DNA from: Dermacentor variabilis
Taxonomy: Eukaryota > Arthropoda > Arachnida > Ixodida > Ixodidae
Assembly (NCBI RefSeq): GCF_050947875.1
Contig: NC_134574.1
Location: forward strand, 103,263,469 to 103,327,468
DNA: 64,000 bases
Direction: 5' to 3'
Within the stretch, counting starts at the first letter, position 1. Each line of letters starts with the position of its first letter. The translations under genes and the position numbers were made by a program. This document shows, piece after piece, positions 35,509-46,998 of this stretch. The notes under the pieces were generated by a model, which was given only the letters and a program-made list of their open reading frames with translations, was not told where the DNA came from and ran no database searches.

Positions 35509-37254
35509 TGGAAATTTTTACTCGCCCAGTTACATTAAATTTTGTTTTGTGTCTGCTGATGAGATTCGGAACTGCCAAGACACAGCAGGAGGTTGCATGG
35601 TGTAAAAAATTACTTACAAGATTTCCTTTATGAGTAAATTATGGGCTAATAAAAATTAACGAGCTGAGCGGTCTGTTGCTTTGAAAGTAGTTTAACAGGA
35701 AACACTTGTTATACGTATTATCCTTCCCCTTCTCTCGACGACTACTGACTCTCGAGATACACATACAGTTTGTGCAAACACATTGAATGCACTACGAAAT
35801 TAAGTCATGGTTGCGCATATGAACTAGTATGTTCTTAATTTAGTCTTTGGCAGAATACAGCAAATAACATTGCCTTGTTTCTGTAATGAAATTGCTGCAG
35901 TCTTTGGGGTGTACATATTTGCAAAACAGGTTTTGTATAGTGTCAAGTTTATTTTAAGGAGGAAGCCTTTCTTTTTTAACAGCCTATGAGCAGTATTTAT
36001 GGCTTGTAAAATGTGAGTTGAAAGAAACGGTAGCAATGGCCCTTGTGTCTGCCACTTCAAAGTTCATACATTTAGGTTTACTTGAGGCATCGTAGCTACG
36101 TCTATATGTGTAAATATTTCACCATTGTGTTCATCTCGCAACAGTCTTTGTCGACGTTGTCAGGCCGTCACCCTTGTGCCAAAGTAGGTAGTTGTCATCA
36201 ATGTCATGTTGTCGGGACATCATCGTTGTGCTGTTAATTGACTTTCGCGGTGAATTACTTCTGGCTGCCAGAGGTCCTGCTTTTCACTGTGTCTGTTTCG
36301 TTGGTCATTGTTGCACTTCATCACCGATAGACCAATCCCACACGAGTTTCCCTACATCACCACAGCCACGAGCAATGGAAGGGGTGTTATTCCTTAGCTA
36401 ACTGAATAGCAACCACAGCAGAAAGCATACAGCTATTATTTTCATTTTCTTTTATGGCAAAGTGTGAAGAACAAAGTGTGCAGATCCCAAAATTAGAATA
36501 GGATAAGATTCTACTCTTGACAAATGAGAACAACTTGTGTAAAAGCAGCCCACCCATCCCCTGATGGTCTACTGGCTATAAAACGTCAGTGCAGTTGGCC
36601 TCTGCAGTCGACTCAAGGTTTTATTAAGCACTAACAAAATGATAGCAGTGGTTAAACAGATGCGCGTCCATGAAGTGCCTCATGAGATCAGTCTAGTAGA
36701 TGAGTGCAGTGTGTATTGCATGCCGACAGCCTAAAAGTTCAGCACAAGCTCGGTTGACAAAAATGCATTATGTATGCCTGCCCTATGGGCCTTCACGCTC
36801 TGAAATATGATTCCCAAGAAGCACCGATATTGTGCATGCGAAAATTGGGCATCAACAACAAAAGCGTTGATGAAGGTAATATTTAAAATGTGTCGCATGC
36901 ATCTTGAAACACTTCTGCTTGGAATCGTGCTGCAAGTTTGAATAACGTTTGCAAACTGTTTTAGTAAAAACAAGTGGTGAAGCATTTATATGCATCAGAT
37001 TCGTTTCTCTCATTGTTTTTCATAATGTGTTGCACCAGAGAAAATTTTCAAGTGGCTGTATTGGTGCTTTTCATAGCTGATGCTCCAGTAGTGAGTTTCC
37101 GCATGGAGTCCACATTCTGTCATATTGACAAAGCTCACTAAGGAATTCAAAATTCTTTATCTATTGTGCAACTGTATATTCTTTAAGATTCTGAAGATGT
37201 AAGAAATGTGGTGAAAGTAAGTTTTAAATCAACAAAATTAATTGGCGCCTGAAA

Positions 37255-37447
37255 GGGTTAACTGCCATAGTGCTGTACTGCTGAGCTTGAGGTCGGGGGT
37301 ACAATCGCTGCTGCGGCTGTCAAATTTTGATGTGGGGTGAAATTTAAAAAGAAAACTTTACTTAAGTGCAGCAAGCAGTCAAAACTAATCGCTGTGGCAA
37401 TTAGTTTTGACTGAATAATCCCCGCTATGGCATGCCTCATAATCAGT
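37255..37447 (+). repeat. Decayed Ruka-like SINE
   Basis: Recognisable words in the right order are ATAGTGCTGTACTGCTGAGC (A-box side), GAGGTCGGGGGTACAATCGC (B-box side) and GGCATGCCTCATAATCAG (body). No target duplication is visible. Inside it, ATTAGTTTTGACTG and CAGTCAAAACTAAT form an inverted pair. Confidence 0.6.
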
Positions 37448-37592
37448 GCTGGCCTATGGAATGCTGGAATTGAATATTAATTGTTCTTCATTGCTGTCAC
37501 TTGTATTTCCTGTTGTGTTGAAAAATATTATTGTTTTTTTTTTCCCCTTTAGCCCTTTCGCTAAGTCTCCTTTGCTCTCTTTTTACTTTTAG

Positions 37593-37660
37593 GTTACGTC
37601 TGTGTGGCGGACACAGACTTGTTTGACATCTCCGCTCGTACGACTGACGTGGCAGGGCAG
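37593..37660 (+). CDS. ATG2: ATG2 exon 16
   Basis: The acceptor is CTTTTAG and the donor is GTGAGT. It is 68 bases, phase 1 to phase 0. It reads GYVCVADTDLFDI, matching vertebrate NYVCVMDFDLLEL. Confidence 0.93.
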
Positions 37661-38001
37661 GTGAGTGCGCGCGTTCCATCTCTCGTCTTCGCTTGTTTTC
37701 ATCGCAGCCATTAGAGTATGCGAGTGCTGCCACTGCAAACGTGCCTGGTTAATTGCTTCTTTTTTTTTTAACCTGCTTGACTTGATTAGTGGGGACTCAT
37801 TGCAATGTCATTGTATAGCATGCCTTATAGGGCCACGTAATGTCCGCGTAATGTCCACGTAATGTGGCGATTCACTTACCTTAAAGCAAAGCTGTTTTCT
37901 TTTTTTGCTCCCCCCCCAACTTCGTGCGAACAAGTCAAGTAAAGTGGACCGATCCCCTAGATACGTTTCCTGACTGGGGCTCGCATTAAAGAATATATAT
38001 A

Positions 38002-38002
38002 G

Positions 38003-38031
<29 letters not shown>
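38002..38031. repeat. CA dinucleotide microsatellite
   Basis: About 15 uninterrupted CA units. Confidence 0.97.
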
Positions 38032-38035
<4 letters not shown>

Positions 38036-38819
38036 AGTTTTTGTTAGAACTGGTGCCTACCGGTTGTGATGTTCCACGTATCATTAGCAAAGGTGGCTGG
38101 CTATAGGCAAACAGCTGTTGCGTATGAAAGACTTCGTGAACTTGGCTGCGGAAGTTTAGCGTCAGTCATGGCGTAAGATATATACACTCCTTAGTTGTGG
38201 ACATGTCACAATGAATGCTGTTGCAAGCATGTCCAGATAATCTTTCTTCATGCCGCTTTTAAACAGACTGATGATTGCAGTGCGATCTAATGAAAAATTT
38301 CTGCAACATACCAGTGAAAAGTAGAGTAAAAGGAAAGGTTACCGTGGCAAACGCAGACATGCAGTCTGATTGCTGAGTATGCACAGGGCCAGCATGAATC
38401 TTTGTGCCTTGTCCATGGCAGGATGCTAATGGTTACTCGCAAGATACATTTGAATAGCATGCCAAAGAGTTTTTAGTAGCTTCTAAAGTAGTTCTTTTGG
38501 TGACTTCACACAAAACCATGCGCAGACAACAAAGGTTCGACAGAGGAACCCATTCATGTCATTTCATTCGCTGCACAGAAACAAGAGCGTGCAGAAAACG
38601 ATGCCAGAACAGCGGACATTTCCCGTAGAAAAGCATTGCCACCTCTCACGTGATGGACCTATGATTGGCAAATCATCTCGTGGTGCCTTTTCGAAACAGA
38701 GGATATTGTCTTTCCCGCAAGGTGCTCTGTCCACACACACCCATAGAGCATGTCTTACACCGTGGCTTTGGTGTAGCAAGTTGGCTGTCGCAGGCCACTA
38801 TGATTTGCAGCACTAGCTT

Positions 38820-39490
38820 GTAAACTCGAATTAGTAAAAACTGTGAAAAATTTCAAGCTAATCGGATTTTTGAGATAGGCAAAGCTGCACAAATTGCCAT
38901 GAAAAATCAAGTTCTTTCCAAAAAAAATAGCTACTTACCAGCTCTTCAACGGCAGCTTCTGATCTTGCATTTCGTAAAAATTTGAAAGGTTTTGTGGCGC
39001 TGCGATTTCATTTAGCAGAAAAGAACTGCATAATGCTGGTCTGCTTTGTGGTTGCACTCGGGCCTAGGAAGGCGTCCTCTAGCTGCTTGATGCATCGCAT
39101 GAGCCAACCTTCCCCGCTGCTTCACTCAACCTTATTTCCCAGCAAGCGCAGCAAATTCCTCGTTTTGGCAGATGTCGGCACCTCTCGAGGTGGTTCGTCA
39201 TCGTTGCCATAGTCTTCGCCAACCCCTCCGTTTATGGCCATTTCAACGATTTCGGTGTCCGTAAGTTCTCCTGTCACCAGCACATCCTACTCGCACGTGC
39301 TTTGCCAATTATCAGTAAAGGCAGCTTTTCATCACCTGTTGCATTGGCTCCGAAAAGGACCGTTACTCTGTCCTTCCGCGTCTTCCTTCCCGAGCACGCT
39401 ACACCCTTCAGTGGGAAAGTGTGGCTCAGCAACATATAAGAGTGCTGCTTCGTCGCAAGCTCACTCTACGTTACTGTCGCTGCTAGCCTC
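38820..39490 (-). pseudogene. Tigger transposase relic related to the intact copy at 56228
   Basis: On the minus strand, near 39440-39420, it reads DEAALLY (first catalytic aspartate), then after a frame slip KDRVTVLFGANATGDEKLPL. It then jumps, by internal deletion, to VLVTGELTDTEIVEM, EPPREVPTSAKTRNLLRLLG and QLEDAFLGPSATTKQTSIMQ, ending at a stop near 39003. These blocks match the intact transposase at 56746-58269 in the same order. The segment with the second and third catalytic residues is gone. A weak terminus (CTTGTAAACTCGAA) lies near 38817-38830. Confidence 0.82.
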
Positions 39491-40069
39491 GTCGCTATGG
39501 CGCCAGACCACATGCATGCTTGCGGACGGACGCAAGCTCGCGTACACGTACCCATGCATGCGCAGTCAGTGCAGCACGGCTCGGTGAACAGCTCCTGTCT
39601 GTTACCGCGTGCTTATTTTCCTCGTCACTGTCATCTCCTCGTTGCGGCACACGCAGAAAGCAACCCCCGTTGCTCCCTCCTACGACGGAGGTTTTTCTCA
39701 TCGATGCTGAAGTCCCGGCCGGCTTGAACGCTTTACTATGCCTCTGTGCTAGCACAGCTTTTCGTTTGAAAGTGGCGCTACAGTGGCGTCGGCTGTTTGG
39801 TGCCATTACGATAATGCCACGCTATGGGCCACGCTGCACGCCGATACGACACAGGTCAAAATAACGACATCGCTTGTGTACTTCAGTTGGCTACTGGCGC
39901 GGCCAATAGCGGCGGTGATAATGACTTTTCTCCGTGGCGCTAGCTATGCACCATATTTATCATTTTTAATTACAACCTGGCATGTTTTAATATCCTCGAA
40001 TCTAAGACCCTAGAGTTTGGCATATGATTATTTGAAAAGAACTATCAGCCTAGATTCGAATAAATATGG
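39491..40069 (-). mobile_element. Pogo-like relic, family D (helix-turn-helix remnant)
   Basis: The right end, complemented, begins CCATATTTATTCGAATCTAG, like the family D termini at 6508-7519, with TA just outside. The minus-strand frame 39806-39495 begins MAPNSRRHCSATFKRKAVLA, consistent with the first helices of a pipsqueak-type transposase domain. The left boundary is unclear because this element abuts the relic at 38820-39490. Confidence 0.55.
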
Positions 40070-40602
40070 TAGTTGCAGCGGTATTCACTGGTGCTTGTTG
40101 CCACATATTAGAGGCAGTCCTATGGGCCCGTGGCCCACCAGCCGGCAAGCACTGCGAGCACAGCATTTCTCCAGTCGGCTAACCTACCAGTTTACTTCCA
40201 TGCACAACAACCGAGATGGCCAACAATTCAGTCTTGCAGCATTGCGATGTCACACGGTGCACTTCGGTTACACATGGGCAACTGTTGCAGTGACTTCAAA
40301 CAGTCGTCATGTTGTAGAAATGCGTGAATGAGCTGTGATGTTCATTGACAGGCATGTTGCAGCGCTGTTGTGGCAAAACGCTGCGAAGTGACATTTCCTT
40401 CGAATTTGTTTTTTCAACTTCCCAGTTTTTAGGACCTCCTCACGGACCAAATCACGTAAGAAAAATCCACCAGCGCGTGAGATTATCCGTCGTTTGCAAA
40501 CCATGCGGCATAATTTTATAGTGTGCGAGTACGGTGGAATCTCATTAAACCGTACCCGCTTAAGCCGTAGTTTCTTATTAAATGTAGTTGAGACAAATCT
40601 GC

Positions 40603-40845
40603 CCCCGCCATGGTTGCTCAGTGGCTATGGTGTTAGACTGCTGAGCACGAGGCCGCGGGATCGAATCCCCGCCACGGCGGCCGCATTTCGATGGGGGCGA
40701 AATGCGAAAACACCTGTGAGCTTAGATTTAGGTGCACGTTAAAGAACCCCAGGTGGTCGAAATTTCCGGAGTCCTCCACTACGGCGTGCCTCATAATCAG
40801 AAAGTGGTTTTGGCACGTAAAACCCCATAATTTAATTTTTTTTTT
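40603..40845 (+). repeat. Ruka-like SINE, copy B (inside the dead Tigger)
   Basis: A box TGGTTGCTCAGTGGCTATGG, B box GGGATCGAATCCC, body GAACCCCAGGTGGTCGAAAT and a tail TAAAACCCCATAATTTAA plus T run. The flanking target duplication GACAAATCYGC lies at 40592-40602 and 40846-40856. It is well preserved, so it landed after the Tigger did. Confidence 0.93.
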
Positions 40846-41302
40846 GACAAATCCGCAACTCGGTTACCCTTTAATTAATGTGTTTATTACCCGCTTAAGC
40901 TGTTAAGCCATAGCGATATATTGTGTAGCTGTCGGTTTACGTGTACTGTTCACTCGTACACCTCAGTCGCAGTCTTGCGCTCCTATGGCCAACTGAATCT
41001 GCATAGAGCGCACCAAGTGCGCACCACGTGTTGCATGCGTGCGCATGCATCTTCGTGGCTGTGCGGAGCTGTAGCCCCCGAGCCGCACCTTGCACGATCT
41101 CAGGACTAGTAACCTTGAAGGCCGCGACGGAGCATCCTCACGAAATCGTGTTGCCTGCGAGTGCTCTCGCGAAATTCTGCGCGACACCGTTGCCGGCGAG
41201 AGTGGCACATGTGCTGAATTTCGTGACGGTGACCTGCACGCGGCATGTGCCGAAATTGGCGACACAATCTGTGGACGTGGTGTGATCACGACGGGACTGC
41301 AC

Positions 41303-42698
41303 AATGTCGAACAGGCAAGTAGAGCATCGCGTGCCGAACATAGAAGAACTGTAAATCGTCAGTGCTGCCAAATGTGGAGCGAAGAAGTCCGTGTCGACAC
41401 GGGAGAAAGGCCTGCCACTGGCTACTGTTTCCGGTATTTTGACAGTGAGAGAAAAGGTGCTGAACAGTGCACCGTCCAATGCATCCAACGTCAAGCGTTG
41501 TCGCTTGCGGGGTTCAAGTTGCCCAGACAATAACAAGGCTTTGGTGCAGTGGCTAAAAAATGAGAGCAGAAAAGATTGCCTGTAACTGGATCCCTTCCTA
41601 CCAAAAATACGCAGTTCTTTGCCACACAAATGGGCTATGACAGTTTTGGTTCCAGCAATGGCTGGTTCGCTAGATTTAAGACCCGGTACAACCTAACCAC
41701 AAAGGCTGTTTCTGGCTAAGGTGCAACAGCAGACAAAATTGGCACGGAAGATTGGGCCAGTGGCAAGCTGGCAACATATTTTGCAAGGGCATGCCCCGGA
41801 AGACATATTCAACATGAACGAATTGGCACTTTTTTTTACTATGTTGTCAAACCGAACTGCAACTTTTAAAGGGGAATTATGAACAGGTGGCAAACAAGAG
41901 AAGGATAGAATATCAGTTGCATTTGTGGCCAGCATGGCAAAGACGAAAAAGCTGCCACTCCTCGTTATTTACAAGGCCGCGAAATCGAGATGCATCAAGG
42001 ATAGTCGACTTCCATCAAGTGAGCTCTGTCGCAGCAGCACCAAGGCCTGGATGACCTCGAAGATATTCGAGGAGTATGTATGCCTACTGGACTGTTGCTT
42101 TGCCACGAGTGGAAGAAATATTGTCATGGTGGTCAATAACGTGCCGGCTCACGTGGAACTTTCTGCTTTGAAGCTGGAGTTCCTGGCATCAAACATGACG
42201 GCCTTGTCGCAGCCCTTGAACCAAGGAATCATTTGGGCTGTCACACCTGCACCGGAAGAATGCGCTGGCTTCTTGCAATGGAAAGCGGCAAGACTTACAG
42301 AATTGACATGCTGGGCATATTCTTGGCAGCAAGTGAAGGCCGTAACTGTGAAGAACTGTTGTATCCACTCAGGAAGTCAACCCAAGCGAAGCGTACGTGG
42401 ACGTGGAGACCAACGACAACGCCGACTGCGAGACAGTGCTCGCAGAAGTTTTGTGATGATAGCAACAACCTTGAAACTTGTGAGAGTTTGTCCTGCACTG
42501 GTTAACTCTGTCAGTGCCGAGTGGCCCAGCGCAAGCGACGGTGAAGACGAAAACTCTGGGCCAGAAGAGGTGGTATGTCCGACAGACGCAGAAACAGCTC
42601 AAGCACTGTATGTGGTGCGGCTGTTTATTGAAAAGAGAGAGTTAATAAATACATTAGCCTTCAGTTTGGTGGCTTCGAGGCTGCAGTTGTCGATATGA
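41303..42698 (+). pseudogene. Dead Tigger transposase (all three catalytic Asp read Asn)
   Basis: Reading from ATG at 41303 gives a pipsqueak helix-turn-helix region (GAKKSVSTREKGLPLATVSG) and later the DDE nuclease. Stops interrupt it after VPNIEEL, after RKDCL, near 41696 and near 41880; the last part (41925-42698) is open for 257 codons. At the catalytic positions the sequence reads IFNMNELALFF (about 41815), MVVNNVPAH (about 42130) and QPLNQGII (about 42220). Active family members have aspartate at the N of MNE, at the first N of VNN and at the N of LNQ. The C-terminal part is additionally frameshifted. Confidence 0.85.
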
Positions 42699-43530
42699 GG
42701 TCGCTGAAGCAGTAAGTGAAAGTGACGGATTTCTTGCGGCCTCATTCCACGAAATAAAAAGGTTTCATGGTTTTCTTGAGAAGCATGTTTTGTCTCGCAG
42801 GCAGGTAAGTGCATGTTTCTTTCAGGTGAGCTGTAGCACCATTTGGCACGTACTTCCTTCACGTCCCCCATTGGATACGGTTTAACAAGGTTCCACTGTA
42901 GTTCATTTCATTGCACCATTTGCAGTTTCATTTCGAGTGCCACATGTAGGGAGGCTCCAGTAATGTTCATTCACTTTTGTCGAGTAACAGATTGCTGAAT
43001 TCGAAACCCCACTTATGATTTGTGATCGTTTTGATTTGTGACACAGACCAGGATGAATGCTGTTCTAAAACACTCTAGAAGTGAGGAAGAAAGACAAGCA
43101 TGTGAATTTGGTTGCCCACATTAGTACCGAGTATGGACGTAAAGCATGGTTTTGCAAAGCCAGGATTCTAGGCAGGTCTGCAAGCAACATGGCTCGGTTG
43201 TCTTTGGAAGCTCTTTATTAACAAGCATTCCATTATTGGTACAAGCAAGGCGTTGACTGCATTGTACAAGGCTGAGTTTTTTAATGCTTGTACCTGACGT
43301 GTGTGGTAGCTCTTTGTATGTCCTTGCACATTCATATAAAGTATTGTTACGCATGCACTCAAACGAGCTTATAAATTGGTGGTGTGTTTATAGAAATAAA
43401 GTGTTTGTCCTCATCTCTTCCCTGTGTGTGTGTTCAAATTTTTGTTTTGCTAAGTTTTCCAGTCTCCATGATAGACCAGCTAATCCAGCAGTCGGTCCTG
43501 TGTTTTTAACGGCATTCTGTCCATTCCTAG

Positions 43531-43671
43531 CGGGTGTCCATCAAGATGAAGGCCTCGAACAACATCACCAACTTGAGGACTTGCGTGGACTCCTGCCAGG
43601 CACTGCAGGCTCTGCTGACGTACCTCGCGAGCGACGGAGACCTTGTGGGCAACCCAAGCCCCCCACCTGAG
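43531..43671 (+). CDS. ATG2: ATG2 exon 17
   Basis: The acceptor is TTCCTAG and the donor is GTGGGC. It is 47 codons, phase 0 to phase 0. It reads NNITNLRTCVDSCQALQALL followed by TYLASDGDL, matching vertebrate VVHVHTCADSCAALVNLLQY with a following S-GDL. It ends in a proline run. Confidence 0.95.
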
Positions 43672-44407
43672 GTGGGCAGACCAATTTTGCTGCTATACCG
43701 CCTGCTGCTTTGCTGCAGGCATAAGTGTGCTGCGTTTGAAGTGCACTATTGGCACTGATTGAAATGTAAATGGCAAAGCGCGTGGTTATTGCACAGCTTA
43801 GCAAAAAGCAGTAGGCATGAGACGTCATGGCTGACTCTGACCTCTTACGAGCAATGTGCTTGCGATGCATCGGAGCTCATCAGGAATAGACCCTGGTGGT
43901 GTCACAAACAGGCCCTGACATGCCGCGAGTAGTAGTTATGAAACGGTCAGTCGATCATGAATAGACTTCAGTGTGTCGCAAACATTGCATTGCTTGTGGC
44001 AGGTCACAGTTGGTCACAAATTCTTGTGTCCATTGCTTTCTGCTATGCTGCAGAACAGCCAAGCACCCTGCTGGTTGCATTTAGGTTGGTGCCAATGGGA
44101 CAGTGGAGTATATGCATGAGAAATGGGTTAGGACAGGCCTTCTTGTTAGCCCAGATGATAGAATGACCGCCCCAGGAAAGACAGCATTCGTGGTTCTCCA
44201 GACCAGGGCAAATTTTTCATTGCGAGGCTTCAAGGTTTACTTCACAAGAATGCCGGAATGGCTTCGTTCGTAAACTTTTTTTTAGTGGGTAGATCGCAAT
44301 TTTTCTTTATAAAACTTCCTCTATTTGCAAACTTCGACAAAAGTTGTTTAAATAATAAGCAGCTACATACACACACTGCAAAATAATTTCCTCCTCCTGC
44401 CATTCAG
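43672..44407 (+). other. ATG2 intron 17
   Basis: 736 bases; no repeat or RNA gene recognised. Confidence 0.6.
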
Positions 44408-44558
44408 CCAAGCTCTTGCAGTGGCGGCTCTGGCCCCATCCTCGTCGAGCATCTTGGCAGTGTCACCGGGATGATGGCGGACCACTTCCAGACCCTCGTG
44501 GCCGAGGCCATGCGCGAGTCTAGCAGCTCCTCGTCAAGTTCACAAGGGCCAAACACTG
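44408..44558 (+). CDS. ATG2: ATG2 exon 18
   Basis: The acceptor is CATTCAG and the donor is GTGAGC. It is 151 bases, phase 0 to phase 1. It encodes a flexible serine-rich linker around GMMADHFQTLVAEAMRES, a likely short helix. Vertebrate ATG2 has a low-conservation linker here as well. Confidence 0.87.
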
Positions 44559-45551
44559 GTGAGCTTTTCCTCCATGTTTTCTGCATGTCATGGAAATTCT
44601 AAAGAGCTACCAAAGTAGATTCTTGGTGTCACTGCCATCAGCAGTTCCACCACTGCAGCAACTTTGATTTCGTGGTTTGTTGCTATGGCAACCCTAGGCT
44701 TAGTTTGAAGCCAGGCAAGGAAGCAGCTGCTGCCATTGACAGTGACTTCGAGGTTCTGCTTTGATGGTCCTTTGCAATTTTTTTTTTTTCAATTTGGTTT
44801 TAAATTATGCATGCATGCAGTTAGTGTGCCCCATTTTATTCCGTTGTAGCATAGCCGCCCCATTTACAAGATCTGTGAATGCGTTCAGTTCCTCTGAAAT
44901 TGCTTTTGAATTCTGTTAGTTTGGATTTGCCCATCGTGCTCCTAAGCATCGCTCATGTACTTCACTAGACTTTTTGTTCCTGCAATCGTTGCATTAACAT
45001 TTATCAAAAACCTCCATGCAGTTCAACTGAAGCAGCTATGCAGGACGTATAAGGTAGCTAGCACGGTGTATGCTTAGGTGGACGTTTCAAAAACTTTGAG
45101 AGCTGAATGAACCTGTAACAGCCGCCACTGTCAAAATGGCTATCAGTGCACTTTGGAATGTGAATTTAGGTGCACGTACGAAAAAAAAAAACGCTGTGGG
45201 TAATCTTACAGGAAGCATTTTACCTGTAGTTAAGTTCACATGGGGTGAAAAAGCTTCATGAGGTGAAATGCGAAAACACCCATGCACTTACATTTAGGCG
45301 CACGTGAAAGAACCCTAGAAGGTCTAAATTATTTCGTAGTCTCCCACTACGGTGTGCCTCAGGATCAAATTGGGACTTTGGCACGTAAAACCCCATAATT
45401 TCATTAATTTTTTTTAGATGAGCTTCATGAAAGCAACAGTAACCAACTGCATAGAAAATAGTCACGTAGTCAAAGCAAGGAGTTCTGTGCTGCTATCGTC
45501 ATTTGCATTCTTTTCAAAGACCTCTGGGCACTGTTTTACATTCCTGTGCAG
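44559..45551 (+). other. ATG2 intron 18
   Basis: 993 bases with a 5'-truncated SINE at 45262-45420. A small SINE-like word (TTTAGGTGCACGTACG) at 45165-45180 may be a second scrap. Confidence 0.65.
45262..45420 (+). repeat. Ruka-like SINE, 5'-truncated copy E
   Basis: It begins inside the body (GGTGAAATGCGAAAACACCC), lacks both promoter boxes, and ends GTAAAACCCCATAATTTCAT plus a T run. The flanking AGCTTCATGA at 45252-45261 and 45421-45430 is a perfect 10-base target duplication, so the truncation happened during insertion. Confidence 0.9.
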
Positions 45552-45844
45552 AGGATGATTCGCCGGCTTCTTTCATCCAAGCAGAAAACGAGGACGACAG
45601 TGACGATGCATTTCGGGACGCGAGGTGCGACGACGAGCTCCGCCACGATGTCGACAACCTGCGGCATGTGCGGCGTGACATCGATTTTTCGCCAGTGGCG
45701 CACGCGAATGAAGTCGACAACCTCCGGACAAGTACCACATCCTCGCGAAGCCGTGCGGAATCCAACAGGACATCGGCGATTGAGTCTTCGTACTCTGACG
45801 AGGAATTCTGCATCCTGGAAGATGACCCTGGCGTGGGCATTTTG
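45552..45844 (+). CDS. ATG2: ATG2 exon 19 (acidic linker with LIR motif)
   Basis: The acceptor is TGTGCAG and the donor is GTAAGT. It is 293 bases, phase 1 to phase 0, the longest exon here. Most of it is an acidic, arginine- and serine-rich disordered linker. Near its end it reads YSDEEFCILEDDPG, with the LIR core FCIL at 45806-45817 preceded by acidic residues. Human ATG2A has the same FCIL core, which binds LC3/GABARAP-family proteins and is needed for phagophore closure. The match in sequence and place supports conserved binding in the tick. Confidence 0.95.
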
Positions 45845-46790
45845 GTAAGTGTGTTACGAGTTGGTTTTCCTTATTGATGTTGGTCCTTCGAAGGGGCACT
45901 GTGTTGAACACTGCATGCTTAGTTTTACTGTGCTAGCAGTTGAGCTCTCGGTACTGGGTCGACATTATCTGTTTCTCCTGTCCATCCATTCGTTCAGCTC
46001 TTGGTTAACACTTGTTGCCGATGGATGACGATATTGGCCGTTCAAACATTGTAACGAACATGCAGGACACATTCACGGATTATTTGTGGTTCCAAAATAA
46101 AAACGCACGACAAGCGTTCGATTAGCTCGAAAGCCACTGCTTCGGGCCGGGTGACGAAGATTTAGTGTTAAGATTGGTGTATCAAAGCTGGAGTGAAGGT
46201 GCAAGTGACTTGTAACAATTGTTTGCAAAAGAAAAAGTAAATACCTTCGTGTCTGACTCTTCATTTGCATGAAAACTCTGTTTATGGTACACAGTGGCTA
46301 GGGCAGTAGCCTTATAATTGGAGTGTGCTGCATTACAATGTGTGGAGTTGTGTGGGAGGAAAATTGCTTGTCTATGTGTAATGTGAGCTCCTCCTCAATA
46401 GCGATGTCCTTCGAGATTAAATGCAACACCGAAACGGAGCGAAGCAAGGCCAATAACGGAGGCTACTTGGTTCCTGAGGAAATTCAAGTGTTATTGTGTG
46501 CAGTTATCTCTGTGCAATTTTTTTTTTTTTCCTCCGAGGTGTTGTAATTGGGAGTGCAGGGTTATACGAAGTAAAATATGGTACTTTTTCCATCTTAACT
46601 TATTCAGTGTTGGGCTGTGGTGTTTGCACTGATTTGTATGTTTAGCTTTATTTTTACCTTTGCTTTTGCTTCAGGAACCTCTAGCTTTGAGAGAAAATGC
46701 TCAAGGCCCTTTTAAGTGTCTGCCCATGCTAGCTGGTCTATATCAGTGTGACAAAGCAGCCAATGGACTTTGCACGCCTTCTTTTCGCAG
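45845..46790 (+). other. ATG2 intron 19
   Basis: 946 bases. AT-rich, with a T run near 46520; no recognised element. Confidence 0.6.
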
Positions 46791-46998
46791 CCTCGCAGCG
46801 GTGAACCCCAGATTCGTGTGCTAGTCTCAGAGCCGCTCGAGATACACGAGAACTACTTCTCGACTTCTGCTCGCAACACAGACCAGCTGCGAGCTCCACG
46901 CAACTTTCCCGAGCCCGTACAGAAGTACACGTTGCGGGAGATGACCCTGGTCTGGCACATGTATGGAGGCTGCGACTTCGAGAGCAACATCACTCCGA
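46791..46998 (+). CDS. ATG2: ATG2 exon 20 (WIPI-binding YFS motif)
   Basis: The acceptor is TTTCGCAG and the donor is GTGAGT. It is 208 bases, phase 0 to phase 1. It reads EIHENYFSTSARNTDQL and then KYTLREMTLVWHMYGGCDF, matching the vertebrate HF/YFS region and the WHLYGG block. YFS lies at 46854-46862, 34 residues after the LIR phenylalanine, almost the human ATG2A spacing as I recall it. In human ATG2A this YFS contacts WIPI4 (WDR45). Confidence 0.96.

Larger units (their letters stand above)
35329..37592 (+). other. ATG2 intron 15
   Basis: 2.3 kb. It contains a large near-perfect inverted repeat (35381-35508) 53 bases after the donor and a decayed Ruka-like stretch at 37255-37447. 35510-37250 has no recognised feature. 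Confidence 0.65.
40532..42898 (+). mobile_element. Tigger transposon, family A, near full length but dead
   Basis: Termini CGGTGGAATCTCATTAAACC and GGTTTAACAAGGTTCCACTG are flanked by TA. Subterminal words (CCGCTTAAGC) match those of the two deletion derivatives, so this is probably the autonomous type of family A. It is interrupted at 40603-40845 by a Ruka-like SINE. Without the SINE it is about 2.1 kb, the expected size for Tigger. The enclosed transposase is a pseudogene. Confidence 0.88.
37661..43530 (+). other. ATG2 intron 16 (largest intron seen)
   Basis: 5.9 kb. Contents in order: a CA microsatellite (38002-38031), a Tigger relic (38820-39490, minus strand), a second pogo-like relic (39491-40069), and a near-full-length dead Tigger (40532-42898) with a SINE inside. 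38035-38815 and 42900-43530 show nothing recognised. Confidence 0.75.

Noticed and set aside
45514..45840. 108- and 112-codon minus-strand frames
   Set aside because: They are antisense shadows of ATG2 exon 19.
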